From the NCBI GenBank assembly GCA_963791995.1, contig CAWBUQ010000013.1:32757-96756 (forward strand): a stretch of 64,000 nucleotides of DNA, written 5' to 3'. A program made the translations under genes and the position numbers. The number at the start of each line of letters is the position of its first letter. The first letter of the stretch is position 1. Below the pieces are notes generated by a model. The model was not told the DNA's origin. It did no database searches and saw only the letters and a list, made by a program, of their open reading frames with translations. Shown piece after piece: positions 38,482 through 47,289 of this stretch. Source of the stretch: Bog-473 sp963791995. GTDB lineage: Bacteria; Actinomycetota; Acidimicrobiia; Acidimicrobiales; RAAP-2.

Positions 38482-39318
38482 GCCATCGGCTCCGCCGGCG
38501 GGTCGGGCAGGTCGCCCGCCGCCCGGGGCCAGGCGATCGGTGTCACGTCGCTCGCGATGACCTGGCCCATGGCGATGCCGGCCCGCTCGACCGACGGATG
38601 CGGGAAGCGGCCGTCGCCCCTCGTCGAGCCGTCGGCGAAGTAGATGACGGTGTGGACCCGGCGCACGGTGCCCGTCGTGTTGGGCCGGGCCAGATGGAAG
38701 GTGAGGCCATGGTGGAACGCCACCGCGCCCGGCGGCACCTCGACGAACACCGGCTCCGTCCCCTCGAGCTCGCGCCGCGCCAGCGGGTTGTCGGCGCCGT
38801 CGACGTCGCCGGTGAAGATGTTCACGAACTCGCGCAGACCGAGGCGGTGGCTGCCCGGCAGGTAGCCCATGGCGCCGCTCGCCAGGGTGGAACCGTCGAA
38901 GGGGATCCAGGCGGTGACCGTGTCGGTCTCGACGATGGGCCAGTAGGGGTGGTCCTGGTGCGGGTCGGTCTCGCGACCGCCCGCCTCCTTGTAGAGCGCC
39001 TGGTCGTGCCAGAGCCGGACGGCGTCGACGCCGAGGAGCCGGGCCGCCGTCTCGCCCAGGACAGGGTGGAAGCTGAGCGGGCGCACGTCGGCGGCGTCCT
39101 CCCACAGGTTCTGGCATTGCACGAAGCTCTGCTCGTAGCGCGACTTGTCGGCCAGTGACCGGGTGTCGTGCGCGGCTGCGCGCCGCCACCGCCCGGTCGA
39201 CCGCCTCGCCGTAGCGAGCCAGCTCGTCGGGCCCGAGCAGGTCGGGCACCACCACGAAGCCGTCGCGCCGGAAGTCCTCGACCAGCTGTGGCGTCAGCGA
39301 CGTGGCCACCGCCGTCAC
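38478..39318 (-). CDS. Phytanoyl-CoA dioxygenase (PhyH) family protein, first copy (one frameshift)
   Basis: The GTG at 39318 (VTAVATSLTPQLVEDFRRDG) overlaps the PIG-L stop. A frame jump near 39170 joins the N-terminal FVVVPDLLGPDELARYGEAV to SRYEQSFVQCQNLWEDAADV. Iron ligands are seen in DPHQDHPYWPIVETD, followed by GAMGYLPGSHRLGL and the distal histidine in VPPGAVAFHHGLTFH. It is a 2-oxoglutarate-dependent oxygenase. It is only distantly similar to the second copy, so two sequential hydroxylations of one substrate are likelier than a recent duplication. It belongs to the PIG-L-PhyH-PhyH-LLM operon. Confidence 0.82.
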
Positions 39319-40135
39319 CGTCCCGGCTCCCCGGGCACCTCGCGGACCTCTCGGATGCGGCCCACCAGCTCATGGACGCTCGGTGCATTCGAGCCACGGG
39401 GTGAGGTCGAGGTGGTAGTCGGCCGCGGGCTCGGGACCTTGGTCGAGGTGGTGCGGCTCCGAAGCCATGAAGCGCCCGTCGATGTGGCGCACCTCGGTCA
39501 CCACCTCGGCATAGGGCAGCGCGGCTGGCTGCGGGCGAGCCGAACCCGAAGACCCGCTCCGAACCCATGACCCCGATGGCCTGGGCCCGGCCGCTCAGGA
39601 AGGCCCGGTAGTCGTTGCGCTCGAGCTCGCCGGTGTACGCGTCGAGGATGTGCAACGCCCGGTCCAACACCGGTTGGCCGTAGGCATAGAACACGTTGGG
39701 CGCAGGCAGATCGCCCCAGACGCCCCACATCCACCAGCGCACCGTCGGCGGCAACGCGGCGAATGCGCGCTGGACGCCTCGCCCGACCGCCTCGTGCCCG
39801 TGGTGGACGTCGTGCGGCGAGGGCGACACGACGATGGAGGCGCCGTGCTCCTCGACGATGGCCGGCAGCTCCTCGGCCACACGGCGGGTGGCCAGGGCGA
39901 GGTCGCCGTCGAGATCGAGGTTCAACGGGGGGTCCATGAACACCGGGACGAACCCGGCCCGGGTCGCCGCCTCCTCGGACTCGGCCCGGCGACGATCCTG
40001 CTGGCCCTCGAAGCCGAGGCTGGCGGTGACGCTGACAACGTTCCAACCACGGTCGAGCAGATGGAGGAGCGCACCGGGGCAGCCGACGGCCTCGTCGTCG
40101 GGGTGCGGGGCGACGTGCACGAGCGTGGGTGCCAC
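39315..40135 (-). CDS. PIG-L family deacetylase (frameshifted)
   Basis: The GTG at 40135 starts MAPTLVHVAPHPDDEAVGCP. The PHPDDE motif carries zinc ligands and the base. SPSPHDVHHGHEAVGRGV supplies the second zinc-binding histidine motif. The fold matches LmbE/MshB-type N-acetyl-sugar deacetylases and mycothiol-conjugate amidases. Frame jumps near 39530 and 39390 lead to SELVGRIREVREVPGEPGR and a TGA at 39315-39317 overlapping the next GTG. The substrate may be an N-acylated amino sugar or a thiol conjugate. It opens the four-gene oxygenase operon; its own promoter must lie in 40136-40222. Confidence 0.82.
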
Positions 40136-40222
40136 GAAGAGGGAGGTTAGGCGGGACCCGGCCGCTCTCGCCCAGTGATTTCCCAGGGCACGAAGTCGAG
40201 ATCAGGGGCAAGATGGCGTCCG

Positions 40223-43059
40223 ATGGCCACCACGAACGACACTCCCGCAACGAGCCGGCACCGCCACCGCTACCGCCACCGCCACCGCATCGTCACCCGG
40301 CGCGGCGTCGTGGTTCGCCCTCGACGTCGACGCCGTGGTCGCCGCCGTCGCCACCGACCTGGCCCGGGGCCTGACGTCGGGCGACGCCGCCACCCGCCTC
40401 GCTCGATACGGGCCCAACGAGATCGCCAAGGAGAAGCCACCGTCGGTGTGGGCGGTGGCACTGACCCAGCTGCGCGACCCGATGAACATCATGCTGATCG
40501 CCGTCATCGTGATCAGCCTGGTCATCGTCCAGTTCTCGACGGCCGTCCTCGTCGGCTTCCTGGTCCTGGTCAACGTGATCCTGGGTTCACGCCAGGAGCT
40601 CAAGGCACGCGCCAGCGTCGACGCCCTGAGCAAAATGCAGGTGCCCCAGGCCAAGGTCGTCCGGGACGGCGAGCTCGCCCTCGTCCCCGCCGTCGATCTC
40701 GTGCCGGGCGACGTCGTCCAGCTCGAAGCGGGCGACATCGTCCCCGCCGACGGCCGCATCGTGCGCGCCGCCACGCTCGAGACGCAAGAGGCCGCCCTCA
40801 CCGGCGAGAGCGCGCCGGTCTCGAAGGACGCGTCGACACTCCCGAGCGCCGACGTCGCACTGGGCGACCGCGCCAACATGGCCTTCCAGAACACGTCGGT
40901 GACGCGGGGCACGGCGACGGTGGTCGTGACGGCGACGGGCATGCAGACCCAGATGGGTCAGATCGCCACCATGCTCACCTCGGTCACCCGCACCCGTTCG
41001 CCGCTGCAAAAGGAGCTCGATTCGCTCACCAAGGTGCTGGCGGTCATCGCCTGGTCGGCCGTCGCCTTCATCTTCGTGGTGGGTCTCGCCCGGGGCGAGC
41101 CGGCCAAGCAGCTGCTCCTGCTCGGCACCGCCATGGCCATCGCCGCCATCCCGACCGGCCTGCCCGCCTTCGTCTCGGGCCTTCTCTCCATGGGCGCCAA
41201 GGAGCTGGCCGAGTCCAAGGCGGTGGTGAAGAACCTCACCGACGTCGAGACGCTCGGCGCGACCAGCGCCATCAACACCGACAAGACCGGCACGCTGACG
41301 ATGAACGAGATGATGGTCTCGGACCTCTACGTCGGCGGCCTGTGGTTCACCGTCGCCGGCGAGGGCTACGCCAAGACCGGTGACATCCGGGCCGTTGCCG
41401 GCGCTCCCGTCCCCGACTTCACCCGTTTGGCACTGGGTCTCTGCCTCGACAGCGACGCCACCGTCGACTCGGAGGGACACGTCGTCGGCGATCCGACCGA
41501 GGCCGCCCTCGTGGTGCTGGCCGCCAAGCTCGGTGTCGACGCCGAGGAGACGAGGCGCGCCTATCCGCGACTGGCCGAGGTGCCTTTCGACTCGGAGTAC
41601 AAGTTCATGGCCACATTCCACGAGGCCACGGTCGACAACGAGCTCCACCTCGTCGAGATGGTCAAGGGCGCCCCCGACGTCGTGCTCGCCCGCTGCACCC
41701 AGTCGGGCGGACCGTTCAGCGGCACGCCGATCCCGATCGAGGAGGTGCAGGCCGACATCGACGCGGCCAACGCACGGATGGGCGAGCAGGGCCTGCGTGT
41801 CCTGGCCTTCGCCGGCGCGCACCCTCGGCGACACCGACCGGGCCGCCATGGCGTCGGACCCGATGTCGCTCACCTCGGGGCTCTCCTTCATCGGCATGGT
41901 CGGCATCATCGACCCGTTGCGTGCCGAGGCCACGGGCGCGGTGCACACGGCGCTCCAGGCGGGCATTGACGTGCGGATGATCACCGGCGACCACGCGGTG
42001 ACGGCGCGGGCGATCGGCGAGAAGCTCGGCCTCGGACCGGGGTCCATCAGTGGTCCCGAACTCGAGGCGCTGAGCGACGAGGAGCTGGTGCGCCGCCTGC
42101 CCGACCTGCACGTCTTCGGCCGGGTCTCGCCCGAGGACAAGCTGCGCCTCGCCCGGGCCATGCAGCGCGAGGGCCTCATCGTCGCCATGACCGGTGACGC
42201 AGTGAACGACGCGGCGGCCCTGAAGCAGGCCGACATCGGGGTCGCCATGGGCAGCGGCAGCGAGGTCACCAAGCAGGCGGGCCGCATGATCCTCACCGAC
42301 GACAACTTCGGCACCTTGGTGCACGCCGTCGAGATCGGGCGCCGGGTCTACGAGAAGATCGTCTCCTACGTCCGCTTCCAGATGACCCAGCTGCTCGGGC
42401 TGGTCATCCTCTTCGTGGTGGCCTCGGCCTTCAACATCAACAGCGGCGTGGCGCTGACGCCGTCCATGGTGCTCTACCTCCTCTTCTTCGTCACCACGGC
42501 CGGTGTCGTCGTCATCGCCATCGATCCCGGTGACCCCGAGGTCATGCACCGCCCGCCGCGCGACCCCAAGGTCCCGATCACCAACCGTGCCGCCCTGCTG
42601 TCATGGATCCTCTACGCGGCCGTGTTCTTCGTCGCCGGTTTCATTCCGTTGGTGGCGGGGCCGGACACCCCGCACCCGAACACGCCGAGCGCGTCGCTGA
42701 CCATGACGTTCGTGGTCATGGGCCTCGGCACCGTGTTCAACGCCCTGACCAATCGTCGCGATCCGGCCAGCGGGCTCGATGCGCCCGTCTTCAAAGCCGT
42801 CGTCATCTCGCTGTTCCCGGTCGTGATGCTGGTCCTGGCCACCCAGTTGCCGGCGCTGCAGAGTGGACTCCTCACCGTGTCCCTCAGCGGCCGCGAGTGG
42901 CTCGCCTGTATCGGGCTGGCGCTCCTGCTCCCGATCGTCGTGGAGGGTAGCAAGTGGCTGCGACGGCGCCGGCTGCCCGAGCCGGGGACGCTGAGCGTGG
43001 CCCAAGCCGTATCGGGCGAGAAGGGCAGCCGGCACGAGGGGAGCGAGGTCCCGGCATGA
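40223..43059 (+). CDS. P-type cation-transporting ATPase with atypical ion-site residues (two frameshifts)
   Basis: The protein shows LTGESAPVSK (actuator), NTDKTGTLTMN with the phosphorylated aspartate (about 41280), MVKGAPDVVLARC (nucleotide domain) and MTGDAVNDAAALKQADIGVA (hinge). Two to four N-terminal and about six C-terminal membrane helices frame these domains. An Ala-Thr-rich N-terminus from the ATG at 40223 joins the main frame by one shift near 40252; another shift is near 41820. Transmembrane helix 4 reads AIPTGLPAF where Ca2+ pumps have PEGLP. The helix-6 region MVLYLLFFVTTAGVVVIAID lacks N-x-x-T-D. Ca2+ transport is therefore doubtful and the ion unknown. The stop overlaps the PPK2 start. 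Confidence 0.85.
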
Positions 43060-43899
43060 GCACCAAGGAGAAGGACGGGCACCACCACCATGACGGTGAC
43101 GCGGCCGTCGTCGAGGGCCGCCATGAAGCGCAAGGACTACGAGCAGGAGCTGCGCCGTCTGGACGCCGAGCTGGTCGCCTTGCAGGAATGGGTCAAGTCG
43201 TCGGGCGCCAAAGTGTGCGTCGTCTTCGAAGGCCGTGACACCGCCGGCAAGGGCGGGACCATCAAAGCGATCACCGATCGGGTGAGCCCCCGCGTCTTCC
43301 GGGTCGTCGCACTCCCGGCACCCAACGACCGCGAGCGCTCCCAGATGTTCATCCAGCGCTACGTGCCGTTCCTCCCCGCCGCCGGCGAGGTCGTGATCTT
43401 CGACCGCAGCTGGTACAACCGGGCCGGCATCGAGCGCGTGATGGGGTTCGCCACCGAGGACGAGGTGGCGAGGTTCCTCGACGGGGTGCCCCTCGTCGAG
43501 CGCACCATGGTGGAGTCGGGCATCATCCTGCTCAAGTACTGGCTCGAGGTCAGCCCCGAAGAGCAGACCCGACGCCTCGAGAGCCGCATCAACGACCCGC
43601 GCAAGGTCTGGAAGCTCTCCGACATGGACCTCAAGTCCTACAGCCGCTGGTGGGACTACGAGCGAGCCCGCGACGACATGTTCCGGGCCAGCGACACGGC
43701 CTGGGCGCCGTGGTTCGTCGCGCACACCAACGACAAGCGCCGAGGCCGGCTCAACATCATCACCCACCTGCTCAGCCAGATCCCCTACGAGCCTCTCGAC
43801 CATCATGACGTGGAGCTGCCGAAGCGACAGAAGGAGCCCCACCCCGACGAGAGGGTGACCGTCCCCTCCATGCGCGAGATCCCGACGCCCTTCGGCTGA
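43056..43899 (+). CDS. ppk2: Polyphosphate kinase 2 (PPK2) family protein
   Basis: The protein has the P-loop VFEGRDTAGKGGTIKAITDR, the second PPK2 motif VIFDRSWYNRAGIERVMGFA with lid-module residues and the helical ending YEPLDHHDVELPKR. PPK2 uses polyphosphate to phosphorylate nucleoside mono- or diphosphates, or runs in reverse. An ATG at 43056 overlaps the ATPase TGA (ATGA) and gives a His/Asp-rich leader, MSTKEKDGHHHHDGD, but needs one shift near 43120. The unshifted choice is the ATG at 43123 (MKRKDYEQELRRLDAE), which alone gives a full-length domain. Cotranscription with the P-type ATPase is very likely. Confidence 0.88.
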
Positions 43900-43974
43900 C
43901 CCGGGCTGCGCTCCAGACGAACCGCTACGCTCGTCCGCCGCGTTGGAATCAGGAGGGGATAGGGAGGGAACGCC

Positions 43975-44595
43975 ATGCTGCAGGTGGTCGGCGCCGGTGT
44001 CGGACGAACAGGGACGCACTCGTTGAAGGTGGCACTCGAGCAGTTGCTCGGTGGGACGTGCCATCACATGGTCGAGGTGTTCGCACATCCCGAAGAGGTC
44101 CCCGTCTGGACCGATGCGATCGACGGGGGCTCGGTCGACTGGGGCGACCTGATGAAGGGCTATACGGCGCAGGTCGACTGGCCGGGGGCCAGCTTCTGGC
44201 CCGAGCTCTCCGCCGCCAACCCCGACGCCCTGGTCATCCTGTCGGTGCGCGATCCGGACTCGTGGTACACGAGCTGTTCGAACACCATCTTCCCGGGCAT
44301 GTCGATGCTCGGCGGTGAGGGCAACGAGTGGATGGCGGCCATGGCCAGGCTCCTCAAGGAGCGGTTCAGCGACGAGCTCGACGACAGCAACGCAATGACG
44401 TCCGCATTCGAGCGTCACAACGACGCGGTCCGCGCCGCCATTCCGAAAGAGCGGCTGCTCGAGTGGTCCGCCTCGGACGGCTGGGAGCCCATCTGCGACC
44501 GCCTGGGCTTGCCGGTCCCGAGCGAGCCGTTCCCCAAGGTCAACACGACGGACGAGTTCCGGGCGATGGTGGGGATGCCCGACCTGGAGCGATAG
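43975..44595 (+). CDS. Sulfotransferase family protein (Sulfotransfer_4-like)
   Basis: This intact 206-residue protein has the PAPS-binding loop VGAGVGRTGTHSLKVALEQL at residues 4-23, the 3'-phosphate-binding region VILSVRDPDSWYTSCSNTIF and the C-terminal W-x-x-I-C-x-x-L motif (GWEPICDRLGLPVPSEPFP). Enzymes of this kind transfer sulfate from PAPS to a hydroxyl; the acceptor is unknown. The ATG at 43975 follows AGGGAGGGAACGCC. It stands alone, with PPK2 upstream and PadR downstream. No sulfate-activation genes are in the window. Confidence 0.85.
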   Translation: MLQVVGAGVGRTGTHSLKVALEQLLGGTCHHMVEVFAHPEEVPVWTDAIDGGSVDWGDLMKGYTAQVDWPGASFWPELSAANPDALVILSVRDPDSWYTSCSNTIFPGMSMLGGEGNEWMAAMARLLKERFSDELDDSNAMTSAFERHNDAVRAAIPKERLLEWSASDGWEPICDRLGLPVPSEPFPKVNTTDEFRAMVGMPDLER

Positions 44596-44649
44596 TCCGT
44601 TCCCCAGCGTCGGTTGGCGCCGTCGGGATCGACTTCAGTCAGAACACTC

Positions 44650-44678
44650 TTTACAGATTACTCTGAATAGAATATTAT
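44650..44678 (+). promoter_or_regulatory. Consensus-like promoter giving a probably leaderless PadR mRNA
   Basis: TTTACA (44650-44655), a 17-base spacer and TATTAT (44673-44678) form a good housekeeping-type promoter. The ATG at 44685 begins 7 bases after the -10 box, where transcription should start, and no Shine-Dalgarno is present. The stretch also carries ACTCT twice (about 44645-44663), a possible PadR binding element. Confidence 0.65.
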
Positions 44679-44684
44679 GACCGG

Positions 44685-45326
44685 ATGCCCCGCTGGTCAC
44701 GATCGAACCCCCTCGCCCTGGCGGTCCTGGTCTGCCTCTATGAGAGGCCGATGCATCCCTACGAGGTGGCCCAGACCCTGCGGGGGCGGGCCAAGCAGGA
44801 GAGCGTCCGGCTGAACTACGGGTCTCTCTACGCCGTCGTCGAGTCCCTAGAGAAGAAGGGCTTCATCAAGGCGACCGGCACCGTCCAAGAAGGCAAGCGC
44901 CCCCAGCGCACCGTCTACGAGATCACCGATGCCGGCGCCATCGAGATGACCGACTGGCTCACCGAGCTCATCGGCACGCCGGCCAAGGAGTACCCCGCCT
45001 TCATGGCCGGCTTGTCCTTCCTCCCCGCGCTCGATCCCGACGACGCCCTCGCCGCGCTCCGCCGCCGGGCCGAGGCTCTCACCGTCAAGATCGTCGCCCT
45101 GCGCGGCGTCGAGAAGGCGGCTCGCGAAGCCGGTCTTCCGCGCATCTTCGGTCTCGAGGCCGAGTACGAGGAGCAGCAACTCCAAGCCGAGCAGAAGTTC
45201 GTCACCGCACTCGCCGACGAGATGGCGGCGGGCACCCTCGAGGGACTCGACCTGTGGCGCTTGTTCCAGTCCGACGAGTTCGACCCCGAGGAGGTGCACT
45301 TCAACTTCGAACTCCCCAAGGAGTAA
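44685..45326 (+). CDS. PadR-family transcriptional regulator
   Basis: This intact 213-residue protein has the PadR winged helix, LALAVLVCLYERPMHPYEVA, then SVRLNYGSLYAVVESLEKKG, FIKATGT and a wing RPQRTVYEITDAGAIEM. The helical C-terminal domain (ALRRRAEALTVKIVALRGVE, then EAEYEEQQLQAEQKFVTALA) is of the longer AphA/PadR subtype. Members next to ABC exporters act as ligand-released repressors. The DrrAB-like exporter begins 155 bases downstream. It appears to be translated from a leaderless message (promoter 44650-44678). Confidence 0.88.
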   Translation: MPRWSRSNPLALAVLVCLYERPMHPYEVAQTLRGRAKQESVRLNYGSLYAVVESLEKKGFIKATGTVQEGKRPQRTVYEITDAGAIEMTDWLTELIGTPAKEYPAFMAGLSFLPALDPDDALAALRRRAEALTVKIVALRGVEKAAREAGLPRIFGLEAEYEEQQLQAEQKFVTALADEMAAGTLEGLDLWRLFQSDEFDPEEVHFNFELPKE

Positions 45327-45337
45327 CGACCCGGAGC

Positions 45338-45357
45338 CGCGTGCGGGAAAACACGCG
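45338..45357 (+). terminator. Hairpin after padR
   Basis: CGCGTG and CACGCG pair around an 8-base loop, 12 bases after the PadR stop. There is no U-run, so it may be a weak terminator or an mRNA-stabilising structure before the exporter genes. Confidence 0.3.
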
Positions 45358-45480
45358 ACCCCGGGCCTCAACAACCACGAGCCCGATCCACGAGGGACCT
45401 TCGCCCGAGGCAGCACTCAAAGCGTAGGCGACCTCCGTCGAGCGGGCTGAGCAGCACCCACCACGAAAGGAGGCGCGCCC

Positions 45481-46447
45481 ATGCACGCCCTCATAGAGGC
45501 TGACGGCCTCACCAAGACGTTCGGGAAGGTCCAGGCGCTCGCCGACCTGTCCCTCTCGCTGCCGCCGGGCCAACCGGTGGCGATCCTCGGGCCCAACGGC
45601 GCGGGGAAGACCACCTTCCTCCGCATGGTGGCCACGCTCATTGAGCCGGACCACGGCACGCTGCGCGTCGACGGCGTCGACGTCGTGCGCGACCCGATGG
45701 CCGTGCGCCGCATGATCGGCCTCGCCGGACAGTCGGCCGCCGTCGAGGAGATGATGACCGGCCGCGAGAACCTGGTCATGGTGGCGCGCCTCTACGGCCA
45801 GTCCGCCAAGGCGGCCAAGCAGAGTGCGCGTGCGCATCCTCGAGCAGATGGATCTGGTGGAGGCCGCCGACCGCCGCGTCAAGACCTATTCCGGCGGGAT
45901 GCGCCGGCGGCTCGACCTGGGGGCGAGCCTGGTCGGCTCGCCCCGACTGCTCCTGCTCGACGAGCCCACGACGGGCCTCGACCCCGGGAGCCGCAACGAG
46001 GTGTGGGACGCCATACGCGCCATGGGGCGTGCCGGCACCGACATCGTGCTCACGACGCAGTACCTCGACGAGGCCGACCACCTGGCCGTGCACATCGTGA
46101 TCATCGACGGCGGGCGCGTCATCGCGCAGGGGACGCCGGGCGAGCTGAAGTCGCGGGTGGGGTCCGACATGATCGAGCTCCACACGCTCGACGTGCCGAC
46201 GATGGAGCGCGCCGCCGAGGTGCTCGGCGCGCTCGGCCTGGCCGAGCCGTCCACCGACCACGCCACACGTCGCTGCTCCATCGCGGCGCCCGGCGGCGCC
46301 AAGCTGCTGCCGCTCGTCGTGCGCGCACTCGACGAGGCCGAGGTCCCCGTGGAGGACATCGCGCTGCGTCGCCCGACCCTCGACGAAGTCTTCTTGGCCC
46401 TCACCAGCTGCAGCACCGACCCTGCTCCCGAGGAGGACGCAGCATGA
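45481..46447 (+). CDS. DrrA-like ABC exporter ATP-binding protein (one frameshift)
   Basis: The ATG at 45481 follows AAAGGAGGCGCG. Walker A is LGPNGAGKTTFLR, the Q-loop region IGLAGQSAAVEEMMTGRENL, the signature YSGGMRRRLDLGASL, Walker B LLLLDEPTTGLD and the switch TTQYLDEADHLA. The C-terminal part RPTLDEVFLALT is the DrrA-type regulatory tail. One frame jump lies near 45825, between AAKQSARA and VRILEQMDL. The family exports anthracycline-like drugs, glycolipids or PDIM-like lipids. The stop overlaps the permease start as ATGA (46444-46447), and PadR upstream is the likely regulator. Confidence 0.88.
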
Positions 46448-47289
46448 CCATGGACCTGACACTCGACCCACCCCGCCAAGGGACGGCGCCGACCGCCGCG
46501 CTCAACCGCGGGGCGAGCTATCTCACCGCCTCGGGCCAGGTGGCCGTCCGCACTCTCAAGCAGTTCGTCCGCACCCCGGCGCTGATCATCGGCGGCACGG
46601 CCCAAGGCGTGCTGTTCCTGCTGATCTTCCGCTACGTCTTCGGCGGCGCGGTGGCCCATACCGGCTCGCTCGACTACGTCGACTTCTTGGTCCCGGGCTT
46701 CGTCGTCACCGGTGTGCTCTTCCAGGGCATGGGCGCGTCGAGTGGGGTGGCCTCCGATCTCGAGAGCGGTCTGTTCGACCGGCTTCGCAGCCTGCCCATC
46801 CGGCTCATCTCCATCATCACCGGTCGTGTGAGCGCCGACTCCGCGTTGGTCGCCTGGGGCGTGCTGGTCATGATCGCCGTCGGGTTCGCGGTGGGGTTCC
46901 GTCTCGGCGGCTCCAAACTCGACGCGCTGGCCGCGCTGGGCCTGACCATCCTCTACGGCTTCGCCTTCGTCTGGATGTTCATCACCATGGGCCTCGCCGC
47001 CGGCAGCCCGCAGGCGGCACAGAGCCTGTCGTTCCTCGTGTTCCCGCTGAGCTTCGTCTCCTCGGCCTTCGTGCCGGTGTCGACCATGCCGGGCTGGATG
47101 CAGGGCTTCGCCACGTACCAGCCCATGACCCAGATGGTGAACACGGTCCGTCTGCTGACGGGCGGTCCGGCGGCACAGGAGCTGCTCGGCCACCCCGTCT
47201 CCTATTACCTGGTGCCCTCGCTGCTCTGGACGGCCGGGCTGATCGTCGTCTTCGCGCCGCTGGCGGCGTGGAAGCTCAAGAAGTCGTGA
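46444..47289 (+). CDS. DrrB-like ABC-2 exporter permease
   Basis: This intact 281-residue permease has about six membrane helices, among them ALIIGGTAQGVLFLLIFRYV, LVPGFVVTGVLFQGMGASSG, and SLSFLVFPLSFVSSAFVPVS with the E/VPVSTMPGW motif of DrrB proteins. It begins at the ATG overlapping the ATPase stop and ends at 47289 directly against the stop of the convergent DUF4268 gene; the two stop codons form the palindrome TGATCA. It transports the substrate of the PadR-linked exporter. Confidence 0.88.
   Translation: MTMDLTLDPPRQGTAPTAALNRGASYLTASGQVAVRTLKQFVRTPALIIGGTAQGVLFLLIFRYVFGGAVAHTGSLDYVDFLVPGFVVTGVLFQGMGASSGVASDLESGLFDRLRSLPIRLISIITGRVSADSALVAWGVLVMIAVGFAVGFRLGGSKLDALAALGLTILYGFAFVWMFITMGLAAGSPQAAQSLSFLVFPLSFVSSAFVPVSTMPGWMQGFATYQPMTQMVNTVRLLTGGPAAQELLGHPVSYYLVPSLLWTAGLIVVFAPLAAWKLKKS

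Noticed and set aside
37102..38643. Plus-strand frame of over 500 codons opposite the LLM and PhyH genes
   Set aside because: No domain similarity; it is produced by the third-position GC bias of the real minus-strand genes.
45825..46447. Programmed ribosomal frameshift in the DrrA-like ATPase
   Set aside because: No slippery sequence or downstream structure is evident, and similar one-base jumps occur in many unrelated genes here, so error is simpler.
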